Shown: positions 26,501 through 34,064, numbered from the stretch's first letter. The stretch: DNA of 44,838 nucleotides from Paeniroseomonas aquatica (GCF_030409335.1 NZ_JAUFPN010000174.1:1-44838), one strand, 5' to 3'. Translations and numbers: made by a program. The notes: a model not told the origin generated them from the letters alone.

Positions 26501-26705
26501 GGGCGCCGAGATCCAGCGGCCGCTGGCGATCGTGGTCATCGGCGGGCTGGTGACGGCGACGGTGCTGACCCTGGTCATGCTGCCCATCCTCTATTCCCGC
26601 TTCGCCCTGCCCAAGGCGGCGATCGAGGCCGGGATGCGCAATCCCGAACAACCCGCCTTGCCGCTGCCGCACCCGGCCGCGCCCAAGCCTGCCCCGGCGG
26701 AGTGA
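23541..26705 (+). CDS. Heavy-metal efflux RND pump (CusA/CzcA family)
   Basis: The protein has 1054 residues, the normal size for HME-RND pumps, with twelve expected membrane helices and two large periplasmic loops. It opens with ALRQRLIVALATLGLIAWG and the conserved KLPIDAFPDVSPTQV. The transmembrane-4 proton-relay region reads GGLAIAIGLLVDCAVVVVEN, where the Asp and Glu are the conserved charged residues. The periplasmic PIDMRVQEMIIGARGDVVVKIFG stretch follows the CzcA pattern more than the CusA pattern. A divalent or monovalent metal cation is the likely substrate; the sequence alone does not settle which. The gene starts seven bases after the adaptor stop, and the channel gene follows after five bases. 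Confidence 0.94.
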   Translation: MLMKLVGLALRQRLIVALATLGLIAWGVDAYRKLPIDAFPDVSPTQVLVAMQAPGLPPEELETQVTNPTELAMKGIPNLASIRSITRYGTALMTFEFAPGTDIYWARTQVDQRLDDLESQFPDGVSGGLAPVVTPLGEMLMFTLEGGSLSPMQRRTLMDWTIRPQLRGLPGVADINTLGGHVRTYEVAPDPAAMAARGITTAMLAEVLQQNNRNDGAGRVRDGEEALLVRAEGRIRTLEDIRAIVVVAHPTGVVRIADIADVRFGALARNGVVTRNGDGEAVWGIVLGLRGANARTVVNGVTAKLDEIQKQLPEGVKIEVFYDRNDLIEKAVWTVQKVLLEAIALVVVLLMLFLGNWRAALVVSLSLPLAVLSTFGIMSLYGLSANIMSLGGLAIAIGLLVDCAVVVVENAAHRLSTMEGRTDRRARLQATAEAVREVAVPLVSGVIIIVTVFLPLLSLQGLEGRLFGPVALTIIFALCAALLISLTVVPALAATLLQAGNHAKDPWLIRQLHRGYDPLLAWAMKNPLKVGGSAIAGLVLAGVLFTQIGSTFMPVMDEGTPVITLRKHPTISVDEAAETDLLLQREIMKRVPEVRGIMGRAGADELGIDPVGLNDSDLFLTIAPQKEWREPKNREFVMDEVRKVLDVFPGISYAINQPIDMRVQEMIIGARGDVVVKIFGYSIGELNTLVRKVEEAVKGIQGSSEVFGLRNDGMKYLRVEIDRFAAGRLGLNVRDVQQALRVWVDGRDMGLVLEQERRIPLMLRGEGSLRRSASDLQRLVLALPGGRTVALSQVARIAEEEGPIQVIREGTQRYATVLANVRGRDLVGFVAEAQAAVKAQVEIPPGYRLEWGGQFENQQRASARLAVVVPIALALIFLLLYFTFNSARQAALVFCNVPFAAIGGVVALWASGEFLSVPASVGFIALVGIAVLNGVVLVSYINRLIAEEGLSLLDAVMEGARRRMTPVILTATIAAFGLVPFLFATGPGAEIQRPLAIVVIGGLVTATVLTLVMLPILYSRFALPKAAIEAGMRNPEQPALPLPHPAAPKPAPAE

Positions 26706-26710
26706 CCCCG

Positions 26711-28042
26711 ATGCGCTCGATCATGCTGCTCCAGGCGGTCGCCCTGGCAGCCCTGCTGCTCGTCTCCAGCTGGGCGAATGCCCAGACGGCGGCGCCCCGC
26801 ACCGCGCCGCCGCTGCCCGCCTACCCGGAGGTGACGGCGCCGCGGGCGACCCTGCCGCGCACGGCGGCGCCGCCCCGCCCGCTGCCGCGGCCGGCCCCGG
26901 GCCCGGCCCGGGGCACGGCCTCGCTGGCGCGGCACCTGGACCAGGCCATGGCGCTGGATGCGACCGCCCGGGCGCTGGCCGCCCAGCGCGACGCGGTGGC
27001 GGCGCGCAGCGCCACCGTGCGCTCGCCCATCGCCGGCTCCCCGGCGGTCAGCGGCGCCTGGCGCACCGATACCCGTGGCCCGCGCGAGGCGACCCAGTTC
27101 GACGTCGAGGTCGGGGCGCCGATCTGGCTGCCGGGGCAGCGGCGGGCGCTCGGCGGCAGCGTCAGCGCCGCGGTGGCCGAGGTGGAAGGCCAGCTGGTGC
27201 AGCGCGAGCTGGAGCTGGCCGGCCAGCTGCGGGAGGCCTGGTGGGCCGCCGCCCTGGCGGCGCGCGAGGCCAGGCTGGCGCGGGACCGGCTGGCGACGGC
27301 GCGGGACATCGCCCGCGACGTCGACCGCCGCGCCGCCCTGGGCGACATCCCGGCCTCGGACGGGCTGCTGTCGCAGAACGAGACCCTGGCGGCCGAGCTG
27401 GCGCTGAGCGAGGCGGAAGCGAACCTGGCGGCGTCGCGGGCCAGCTATGCCGTGCTGACCGGCGGCGCCATGCCGGACCTGGAGGCCGAGGCCCCGGTCC
27501 CCCGCAACGTCAGTCATCCCCTGCTCGCCGCCGCCGAGGCCGGGCTGGCCGCGGCCGAGGCGGAGGCCCGGCTGGTCGCCGCCACCCAGCGGGACAATCC
27601 CGAGCTTGGCCTGTTCGGCCAGAGCCAGAGCGGCAACGTGACCGAGCAGGGCGTCTCCTTCGGCGTCCGGCTGCGGCTGCCGCTGGCGACCGAGGCGCGC
27701 AACGCGCCGCGGCGGGCCGCCGCCCAGTCCCAGCTCACCCGCGCCACCGCCCTGCTGGTGCAGCAGCGCCGGCTGGTGAATGCCGGCGTGCTGGCGGGCG
27801 AGGCGGCGCTGCGGGCGGCCGAGGAGGCGGCCCGGCTGGCCCGCCAGCGCCTCGGCGTCGCCGACCAGCAGCTCGACGTCGCCCGCCGCGCCTTCCGCCA
27901 GGGTGAAACCGGGATCTTCGACCTCTACCGGGTGCGGCAGCTGCAGCTCGATGCCGCCGGGGCTGAAGCCCGGGCGGCGGTGCAGGCCGGCCGGGCGCGC
28001 TCCCGGCTCAACCAGGCGCTGGGGGCGGTCCCCGGCGCCTGA
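26711..28042 (+). CDS. TolC-family outer-membrane channel of the metal efflux system (CusC/CzcC type)
   Basis: The protein has 443 residues from ATG 26711, which has GGAG 9 bases upstream. A signal peptide (MRSIMLLQAVALAALLLVSSWANAQ) is followed by a Pro/Ala-rich linker of about 50 residues, then long Ala/Arg/Glu-rich helices in two repeats typical of outer-membrane efflux proteins. RRAALGDIPASDGLLSQNE and RRAFRQGETGIFDLYRVRQLQLDA are the two matching repeat segments. It should form the trimeric exit duct for the pump. The open frame extends far upstream inside the pump gene, but that part is antisense-like noise. A hairpin follows 13 bases after the stop. Confidence 0.88.
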   Translation: MRSIMLLQAVALAALLLVSSWANAQTAAPRTAPPLPAYPEVTAPRATLPRTAAPPRPLPRPAPGPARGTASLARHLDQAMALDATARALAAQRDAVAARSATVRSPIAGSPAVSGAWRTDTRGPREATQFDVEVGAPIWLPGQRRALGGSVSAAVAEVEGQLVQRELELAGQLREAWWAAALAAREARLARDRLATARDIARDVDRRAALGDIPASDGLLSQNETLAAELALSEAEANLAASRASYAVLTGGAMPDLEAEAPVPRNVSHPLLAAAEAGLAAAEAEARLVAATQRDNPELGLFGQSQSGNVTEQGVSFGVRLRLPLATEARNAPRRAAAQSQLTRATALLVQQRRLVNAGVLAGEAALRAAEEAARLARQRLGVADQQLDVARRAFRQGETGIFDLYRVRQLQLDAAGAEARAAVQAGRARSRLNQALGAVPGA

Positions 28043-28055
28043 GGGTCAGAGCAAA

Positions 28056-28085
28056 CTCCGATCTGATGGACTCATCAGACCGGAG
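28056..28085. terminator. Hairpin after the metal efflux operon
   Basis: A 13-bp inverted repeat with one mismatch (CTCCGATCTGATG / CATCAGACCGGAG) and a GACT loop begins 13 bases after the channel gene. It lies in the 140-base gap shared with the convergent hpnM. There is no clean T-tract. It could stop transcription from both sides or be a REP-like element. The rest of the gap up to 28182 shows nothing I recognise. Confidence 0.5.
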
Positions 28086-28182
28086 CTATCTGCTCGCCAG
28101 AACAACAGGCCAGAGCGGGCTCCGTGAGCCGGTGCGAACGGAAACTGCTCCAGCGCCGACCGATGGGATCATCGGGCGCGGC

Positions 28183-28770
28183 TCAGCCGGCCAGCGCCGT
28201 CGCCGTCCGCCGCCGCAGCTCGGCCACCAGCCGGTCCGCGCCGCCCTCCCGCAGGATGGCAGTGAACTCGGCGCGGCGGCTGGCCAGCTCGCTGATGGTG
28301 CCGGTCAGGTAGACGTCGACGATCCGCCCGTCCCGCAGCAGGTAGTTCAGCAGCACCGGCGCGTCGCTCGGCCGGTTGAGCCGGGTATTGACCAGCACGT
28401 CGCCGTTCGGCCGCGGGGTGGTGCCGAGGGTCTCGAAGCTCTCGCCGCCGAAGCCGTCGAAGCGGCTGGCATAGGTGGCGATGGACCAGTCGGAGAAGGC
28501 GGCGACCAGCGCCTGCTGCTGCGCCTCGGGCAGGCCGGTCCAGGGCGGGCCGACCGCGATCCGGGTCATCGCCGCCAGGTTGAAGGCGGCCTGCATCACC
28601 GGCCGCAGCCGCTGCTCCCGGCCGCGGACGCCGAGCGACCGGGCGTTCCGCATCAGGTCGAGCAGGGTGGCGTGCAGCCGGTCGACCACCCCGGCCGGGG
28701 ACGGGCCCTCGGCCAGGGCGGGGCGGGTCAGCAGCAGGAGGCTGGCGGCGAGCAGGGTGCGGCGGGTCAT
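28183..28770 (-). CDS. hpnM: Hopanoid-associated MlaC/Ttg2D-like protein HpnM
   Basis: The protein has 195 residues from ATG 28770; an ATG at 28782 would add four residues. A signal peptide (MTRRTLLAASLLLLTRPALA) precedes an MlaC-type lipid-binding domain, with the typical LRPVMQAAFNLAAMTRIAVG, FSDWSIATYASRFDGF and LLNYLLRDGRIVDVYLTGTISEL segments. The family carries phospholipids or related lipids across the periplasm. Its position divergent from hpnA and shc identifies it as the hopanoid-cluster member HpnM rather than MlaC of a Mla operon, as no MlaDEF genes are near. Its exact role with hopanoids is not established. Confidence 0.85.
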   Translation of the reverse strand: MTRRTLLAASLLLLTRPALAEGPSPAGVVDRLHATLLDLMRNARSLGVRGREQRLRPVMQAAFNLAAMTRIAVGPPWTGLPEAQQQALVAAFSDWSIATYASRFDGFGGESFETLGTTPRPNGDVLVNTRLNRPSDAPVLLNYLLRDGRIVDVYLTGTISELASRRAEFTAILREGGADRLVAELRRRTATALAG

Positions 28771-28883
28771 GCCCGGCGCCATAGCATGGCCGGGCCGGGG
28801 CGGCGACCCGGGGCCCGGATCACCTCGGCTGGAAATCCCCGGCCGTCCGGGCCACAACCGGGCCGGGCAAGGGATGGGGATGC

Positions 28884-29903
28884 ATGGCTGAGACGGTGAT
28901 GCTGACGGGCGCGACCGGCTTCCTCGGCTCGGCCATCGCGCTGGCGCTGCACCGGGCCGGGCACCCGGTCCGGGCCTTGGTGCGCGAGGGCACGCCGCGG
29001 GACGTGCTGGACGGCGTGCCGGCGGCCTTCATCCCCGGCGACCTGACCGACGCGGCCTCCGTCGCCCGCGCCACCGAGGGCTGCGGTGCGGTGATCCACT
29101 GCGCCGCCGACTACCGCATCTTCGTCCCCGACCCGGCCCGGATGCGGGCGGTGAACGTCGCCGGGACCGAGGCGGTGATGCGGGCGGCGCTGGCCGCGGG
29201 CTGCCGCCGGGTGGTGCATGTCTCCTCGGTCGCCACCCTCAGGCCGCGGGACGACGGGCGGCCGGCGACCGAGGCCGATGCGGCGACGCCGGCCCAGGCG
29301 ATCGGCCCCTACAAGCGCTCCAAGACCGAGGCGGAGCGGCTGGTGGAACGCCTGGTGGCCGAGGCCGGGCTGCCGGCGGTCATCGTCAACCCCTCCACCC
29401 CCATCGGCCCGCGCGACCGGCGGCCGACGCCGACCGGGCGGATCATCCTCGAGGCCGCGCGCGGCCGGATGCCGGCCTATGTCGATACCGGGCTGAACTT
29501 GGTGCATGTGGACGACGTCGCCGCCGGCTGCGTCGCCGCGCTGACCCGCGGCGCGGTGGGGGAGCGGCACATCCTCGGCGGCCAGGACGTGCCGCTCGGG
29601 GAGATGCTCGCCTGGATCGCCGCCAGCCTCGGCCGCCGACGGCCCTTCCGGCTGCCGCGCCTGCCGCTCTGGCCGGCGGCGGTGGTCGCCGAGGGCTGGG
29701 GGCGGCTCGCCGGGGGCGAGCCGATGCTGACCCTCGACGGGCTGCGGATGGCGGGCCACCCGATGTATTTCAGCGCGGCCAAGGCCGAACGGGTGCTGGG
29801 CCACCGGGCGCGGCCCTGGCCGGAGGCGGTGGCGGAGGCGATCGCCTGGTTCCGCGCCCAGGGGATGCTGCCGGGGATGCTGCCGGGGATGCTACGGCCG
29901 TGA
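28884..29903 (+). CDS. hpnA: Hopanoid-associated sugar epimerase HpnA
   Basis: The protein has 339 residues, an extended SDR of the NAD-dependent epimerase group. TGATGFLG (8-15) binds the nucleotide, HCAADYRIF is a typical HpnA segment, and Tyr143/Lys147 in GPYKRSK are catalytic. NLVHVDDVAAGCVAAL and HILGGQDVPL fit the hopanoid-associated family. The precise reaction of HpnA is not firmly known; it is thought to act on the side chain or sugar of extended hopanoids. The C-terminus ends in a three-fold GMLP-type repeat. hpnB starts within the last codons (GTGA overlap), so the two are coupled. It is divergent from hpnM. Confidence 0.9.
   Translation: MAETVMLTGATGFLGSAIALALHRAGHPVRALVREGTPRDVLDGVPAAFIPGDLTDAASVARATEGCGAVIHCAADYRIFVPDPARMRAVNVAGTEAVMRAALAAGCRRVVHVSSVATLRPRDDGRPATEADAATPAQAIGPYKRSKTEAERLVERLVAEAGLPAVIVNPSTPIGPRDRRPTPTGRIILEAARGRMPAYVDTGLNLVHVDDVAAGCVAALTRGAVGERHILGGQDVPLGEMLAWIAASLGRRRPFRLPRLPLWPAAVVAEGWGRLAGGEPMLTLDGLRMAGHPMYFSAAKAERVLGHRARPWPEAVAEAIAWFRAQGMLPGMLPGMLRP
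29861..29896. repeat. 12-bp tandem repeat at the hpnA 3' end
   Basis: The unit GGGGATGCTGCC occurs twice exactly and a third time with the last bases changed. It encodes repeated Gly-Met-Leu-Pro at the end of HpnA and stops four bases before the hpnB start codon. Copy-number change would add or remove four residues without a frameshift. Confidence 0.85.
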
Positions 29904-31042
29904 CCTGGCTGGCACTGGCCGCCTGCCTCGCCTGGGCGGTGCTGCTGCTGGGCCGCGGCTTCTTCTGGCTGGCCCGCGACGACGACCGCGCCGCCGCCGC
30001 CCTGCCCGAGCCGGCGGCCTGGCCCAGCGTGGTGGCGGTGGTCCCGGCGCGGGACGAGGCCGCGACCATCGGCGCCACGGTGCGGAGCCTGCTGGCGCAG
30101 GACTACCCCGGCGACTTCCGCCTGGTGGTGGTGGACGACCGCAGCGCCGACGGCACCGGTCCGGCGGCGCTGGCGGCCGCGGCGGGCGACCCCCGGCTGG
30201 TGGTGCGGCGCGGCGAGGCCCGGCCGGCCGGCTGGACCGGCAAGCTCTGGGCGCTGGAGCAGGGGCTGGCCGAGGCGCGGCGCAGCGCCCCGGACAGGCT
30301 GCTGTTCACCGATGCCGACATCCGCCACGCGCCGGACAGCCTGCGGCGGCTGGTGGCGCGGGCCAGCGCCGAGGGCCGCGTGCTGGTCTCGCTCATGGCC
30401 CGGCTGCGCTGCGCCTCGGCGGCCGAGCGCTGGCTGATCCCGGCCTTCATCTTCTTCTTCCAGATGCTCTACCCCTTCCGCTGGTCCAATGCCCCCGGGG
30501 CGCGGACGGCGGCGGCGGCGGGCGGCTGCGTGCTGCTCGACCGCGCCGCCTTCGAGCGGGCCGGGGGGCTCGGGCCGATCCGCGGCGCCATCATCGACGA
30601 CTGCGCCCTGGCGCGGCGGATGAAGGCGGTGGGGCCGATCTGGACCGGGCTGACCGACCGGGTGGAGAGCCTCCGCCCCTACGAGGGGGCGGGGGCGATC
30701 CGGCGCATGGTGGCGCGGACCGCCTATGCCCAGCTCGGCTACCGGGCGGCGGCGCTGGCCGGGATGATCCTGGCCCTGGCGCTGGTCTTCCTGGCGCCGC
30801 CGCTGCTGGCCGCCTTCGGCCATGGGCCGGCGCGGGGGCTGGGGCTCGCCGCCTGGGCCGCCATGGCGCTGGCCTATGCGCCGACGCTGCGGCGCTTCGG
30901 GCTCTCGCCGCTGCGGGGGCTTGCCTTGCCCGCGGTCGCCGCCGCCTATATGGCCTTCACCCTGGATTCGGCCTGGGCGGAATGGCGCGGCCGGGGCGGG
31001 ATGTGGAAGGGCGAGGCCGGGCCCCGGGCGGACCCGGGGTAG
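29900..31042 (+). CDS. hpnB: Hopanoid-associated glycosyltransferase HpnB
   Basis: The protein has 380 residues from GTG 29900, overlapping the hpnA stop as GTGA. An N-terminal membrane helix (WLALAACLAWAVLLLG) is followed by a GT-A family 2 domain. VVPARDEAATIG opens the fold, VVVDDRSADGTG (76-87) and the metal-binding TDAD (137-140) bind the nucleotide sugar, and WTGKLWALEQG is typical of HpnB. Two or three hydrophobic helices lie at the C-terminus. It should act at the inner membrane on hopanoids or their precursors; the sugar is unknown. The next gene, shc, follows after about 230 bases. Confidence 0.9.
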   Translation: MTWLALAACLAWAVLLLGRGFFWLARDDDRAAAALPEPAAWPSVVAVVPARDEAATIGATVRSLLAQDYPGDFRLVVVDDRSADGTGPAALAAAAGDPRLVVRRGEARPAGWTGKLWALEQGLAEARRSAPDRLLFTDADIRHAPDSLRRLVARASAEGRVLVSLMARLRCASAAERWLIPAFIFFFQMLYPFRWSNAPGARTAAAAGGCVLLDRAAFERAGGLGPIRGAIIDDCALARRMKAVGPIWTGLTDRVESLRPYEGAGAIRRMVARTAYAQLGYRAAALAGMILALALVFLAPPLLAAFGHGPARGLGLAAWAAMALAYAPTLRRFGLSPLRGLALPAVAAAYMAFTLDSAWAEWRGRGGMWKGEAGPRADPG

Positions 31043-31271
31043 GGGGCGCTGAACGCCGAGGCATGCGTCCCGCCACGGTCTGCCACCCGCCGGCCCGGCC
31101 ATCCGCAGGCCGGCCGATGGTCTATCTGGACGGAGATCGGGCCACAGCCCGCGACAAAACCACGCCCGAACGGGGGGCGTCCCTTCGCAATCGCGGAAAG
31201 ACGCCGTATGCCGTTGGGGTTCTCGACCCGCGTCGCCTCGGCGGCCCGGGATCCATGGGGGATTGCTCGCC

Positions 31272-33359
31272 TTGTCCACGATTCAGGACCTAGCCGCGTC
31301 GGGGGCGGCGCATTGGCTGCGTTCGGACCTGACGCTGGCTGGACCGCTCGGGCCGCTGGCGCCGGAGCCGCTGGATGCCGCCATCGAGGGCGCCGTCGCG
31401 CACCTGCTCGCCCGGCAGCGCCCCGACGGGCACTGGGTCTTCGAGTTGGAGGCGGATGCGACCATCCCCTCCGAATACATCATGCTGCAGCGCTTCTTCG
31501 CCCGGAAGGACCCGGCGCGGGAAGCGCGGATCGGCCGCTACCTCCGCCGGATCCAGGCGCAGCAGGAGGCCACCTGCGGCGGCGGCTGGCCGCTGTTCCA
31601 CGGCGGCCCGCTCGACGTCTCCTGCTCGGTGAAGGCCTATTTCGCGCTGCGGCTGATCGGCGACGCGGCCGGGGCGCCGCACATGCGCCGCGCCCGGGAG
31701 GCCATCCTGGCGGCCGGCGGGGCGGAGATGAGCAACGTCTTCACCCGGGCGACGCTGGCGCTGTTCGGCGAGGTGCCCTGGCAGGCGGTGCCGGTGATGC
31801 CGCCCGAGCTCATGCTGCTGCCGCGCTGGTTCCCCTTCCACCTCTCGAAGATCAGCTACTGGGCGCGGACCGTGCTGGTGCCGCTGACCGTGGTGATGGC
31901 GCGCCGGCCGCAGCCGCTGGCGCCGCTCGGCGTGACGGTGCAGGAGCTGTTCCGCACCCCGCCGGCGCAGGTGAAGCACTGGCCCGGCGGCGCCCATGCG
32001 GCCGAGCCCTGGCGCACCCTGTTCCGCCAGATGGACGCGGTGCTGCAGCGCGCCCATGGGCTGATCCCCGAGACGCTGCGTGCCCGGGCCGAGGCGCGGG
32101 CCGAGGCCTTCGTCACCGAGCGGCTGAACGGCGAGGACGGGCTGGGCGCCATCTACCCGGCCATGGCCAATGCCATCCTGATGTACCACTGCCTCGGCGT
32201 GCCGGCGGACGACCCGCGGCTGGTGACCGCCTGGGTGGCGGTCGAGAAGCTGGTGATGGACCGGGCCGACCAGGACGGGATGCCGGGCGAGACCTACGTC
32301 CAGCCCTGCCTCTCCCCGGTCTGGGACACCGCGCTGGTCGCCCATGCGCTGCTCGAGGCCGGCGGCCCCGAGGCGGAGGCGGCGGTCGGGCAGGGGCTCG
32401 GCTGGCTGCTCGACCGGCAGGTGACCGATGTCGCCGGCGACTGGGCCGAGGCGCGGCCGGGCGTGCCGCCCGGCGGCTGGGCCTTCCAGTACGCCAACCC
32501 GCACTACCCCGACGTGGACGACACCGCGGTGGTGGTGCTGGCGCTCGACCGGGCGCGCAAGCAGGCCGGGCCGGGCCGCGGCCCGGGCCGGCCCGCCGAG
32601 GCGCGCATGGAGGCGGCGATCGGCCGGGCGACGGACTGGGTGGTGGGCATGCAGTCCCGCGGCGGCGGCTGGGGCGCCTTCGACGCCGACAACACCCACC
32701 ACCACCTGAACAGCATCCCCTTCGCCGACCACGGAGCGCTGCTGGACCCGCCGACCGCCGATGTCTCCGGCCGCTGCCTCGCCATGCTGGCCCAGCTCGG
32801 CCACCCGCCCGGGAGCGCGGTGATGACCCGGGCGGTGGAGTACCTGCTGGCCGAGCAGGAGCCGGACGGCGCTTGGTACGGGCGCTGGGGCGTGAACTAC
32901 GTCTATGGCACCTGGTCGGCGGTGACGGCGCTGAATGCCGCCGGCCTCGGCGCCAGCCACCCGGCCATGCGCCGCGCCGTCGCCTGGCTGAAGGCGGCGC
33001 AGAACGAGGACGGCGGCTGGGGCGAGGATGGCGAATCCTACCCGCGGCGGGGCGGCACCCGGGCGGATCCGGACCGGGCCGCGGCGCCGAGCAGCGCCAG
33101 CCAGACCGCCTGGGCCCTGCTGGCGCTGATGGCGGCCGGGGCGGTGGAGGATGCGGCGGTGGACCGCGGCGCCCTCTGGCTGCTGCGGCACCAGGACCAG
33201 GACGGCTCCTGGCCCGAGCAGGACTACACCGGCACCGGCTTCCCGCGGGTCTTCTACCTGCGCTACCATGGCTATGCCCGGCTGTTTCCGCTCTGGGCGC
33301 TGGCGCGGGTGCGCAACCTGCGCCGGGGGAATTCGCGGGTGGTCCAGTTCGGGCTCTAG
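31272..33359 (+). CDS. shc: Squalene-hopene cyclase (HpnF)
   Basis: The protein has about 695 residues, the full length for this family. The catalytic acid motif DVDD is at 414-417 (YPDVDDTAVV), and QW-type repeats such as RQRPDGHWVFELE, QEPDGAWYGRWGVNYVYG and NEDGGWGED run through the chain. It cyclises squalene to hopene/hopanol in the membrane. I chose TTG 31272 because GGGGGA lies 9 bases upstream; the TTG at 31263 has that stretch directly against it. No ATG or GTG fits well. It lies 220-230 bases after hpnB and may have its own promoter. Genes for squalene synthesis (hpnC, hpnD, hpnE) are not here. Confidence 0.95.
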   Translation: MSTIQDLAASGAAHWLRSDLTLAGPLGPLAPEPLDAAIEGAVAHLLARQRPDGHWVFELEADATIPSEYIMLQRFFARKDPAREARIGRYLRRIQAQQEATCGGGWPLFHGGPLDVSCSVKAYFALRLIGDAAGAPHMRRAREAILAAGGAEMSNVFTRATLALFGEVPWQAVPVMPPELMLLPRWFPFHLSKISYWARTVLVPLTVVMARRPQPLAPLGVTVQELFRTPPAQVKHWPGGAHAAEPWRTLFRQMDAVLQRAHGLIPETLRARAEARAEAFVTERLNGEDGLGAIYPAMANAILMYHCLGVPADDPRLVTAWVAVEKLVMDRADQDGMPGETYVQPCLSPVWDTALVAHALLEAGGPEAEAAVGQGLGWLLDRQVTDVAGDWAEARPGVPPGGWAFQYANPHYPDVDDTAVVVLALDRARKQAGPGRGPGRPAEARMEAAIGRATDWVVGMQSRGGGWGAFDADNTHHHLNSIPFADHGALLDPPTADVSGRCLAMLAQLGHPPGSAVMTRAVEYLLAEQEPDGAWYGRWGVNYVYGTWSAVTALNAAGLGASHPAMRRAVAWLKAAQNEDGGWGEDGESYPRRGGTRADPDRAAAPSSASQTAWALLALMAAGAVEDAAVDRGALWLLRHQDQDGSWPEQDYTGTGFPRVFYLRYHGYARLFPLWALARVRNLRRGNSRVVQFGL

Positions 33360-33393
33360 CCCCCGGACCGGCCGCCCGGCGGTGGGGCCAATC

Positions 33394-33443
33394 CGCCTCA
33401 ATTGTCCTCAATTCCGCTCAATTCGGTAAAATTCCCCTCAATT
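33394..33443. repeat. Helically phased 10-bp AT-rich repeat array after shc
   Basis: CTCAATT recurs at exactly 10-base steps (starting at 33397, 33407, 33417 and 33437); the missing step (33427) reads TAAAATT. This gives five consecutive ATT-anchored decamers in DNA otherwise about 70% GC. It lies 35 bases after the shc stop and about 125 bases before the response-regulator start. The rest of the 33360-33556 gap holds no gene that I can see. Confidence 0.85.
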
Positions 33444-33568
33444 ACTGAGGATCAACCCTTTGCGTTCCTTCACTAATTGCCCCTGATCCGGCCCTTCGGC
33501 GGCAATGTTACCCCCGGCGCCGCCGGGGTGGGCTAGATGCCGGGTTTCGCTGACGCATGGGGGGGGAC

Positions 33569-33961
33569 ATGACCCGATTGGCAGGCCGGCACGTGCTGCT
33601 GGTCGAGGATGAGGCCTTCATCGGCATGCATATCGAGGATCTGCTGCTCGATGCCGGCGCCCAGGTGGTGGGGCCGGCGCAGACGGTGGCCCTGGCCCTG
33701 ATGATGCTGACGCATGAGCGGGTCGATGCGGCGGTGCTCGACCTGCACCTCGAGGGCCGTTCGGCCGCCTCGGTCGGCGCCGCCCTGGACGCGCGGCGGA
33801 TTCCCTTCGTGGTGGTCACCGGCGATGCCGGCGCGGCGGAACGGAACGGCCTCGGCACCGCGCCGGTCCTGGCCAAGCCCTTCGACCCGGAGCGGCTGAT
33901 CACCACCCTGTCGGCGCTGCTGGCCGACCGGGAGGCGGGAACGCCGACCCGGGCGGCCTAG
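33569..33961 (+). CDS. Receiver-only (CheY-like) response regulator
   Basis: The protein has 130 residues from the ATG at 33569, or 134 from the ATG at 33557; both lack a classical ribosome site, though a G-run lies between them. It is one receiver domain: acidic pocket E13/D14 (LVEDE), phospho-acceptor D58 in AVLDLHLEG, T84 in VVVTGD and K103 in LAKPFDP. No output domain is present, so it acts by protein-protein contact or as a phosphate shuttle. No histidine kinase is adjacent. It converges on thiC, with a strong hairpin between them. Confidence 0.9.
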   Translation: MTRLAGRHVLLVEDEAFIGMHIEDLLLDAGAQVVGPAQTVALALMMLTHERVDAAVLDLHLEGRSAASVGAALDARRIPFVVVTGDAGAAERNGLGTAPVLAKPFDPERLITTLSALLADREAGTPTRAA

Positions 33962-34019
33962 GATTTCCTACCTATAAATCCTTCCGCCGCCGAATGCAAC
34001 GAAAAGCCGGCGGGGGCAG

Positions 34020-34059
34020 GGGCGGGGGTGGGGGCAGCGGCTGGCCCCCACCCCCGCCC
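34020..34059 (-). terminator. Strong GC-rich terminator hairpin after thiC
   Basis: A perfect 16-bp stem (GGGCGGGGGTGGGGGC / GCCCCCACCCCCGCCC) with an 8-base loop starts five bases after the thiC stop codon. On the minus strand it is followed after a further GC stretch by CTTTTCG, a short T-run. It also lies downstream of the convergent response regulator, so it may work for both transcripts. Confidence 0.65.
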
Positions 34060-34064
34060 GGGCC

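Noticed and set aside
23280-26672. A minus-strand open frame of over 1100 codons opposite the RND pump
   Set aside because: It is antisense to a full-length pump with clear family motifs. Its product is dominated by Gly, Arg, His and Gln, as expected from the complement of a GC-rich gene.
31043-31271. A small gene starting at ATG 31208 between hpnB and shc
   Set aside because: It runs out of frame through the whole shc gene and has no ribosome site or recognisable motif.
33394-33443. CRISPR-like array
   Set aside because: The unit is 10 bp with no unique spacers and no cas genes; it is a phased repeat, not CRISPR.
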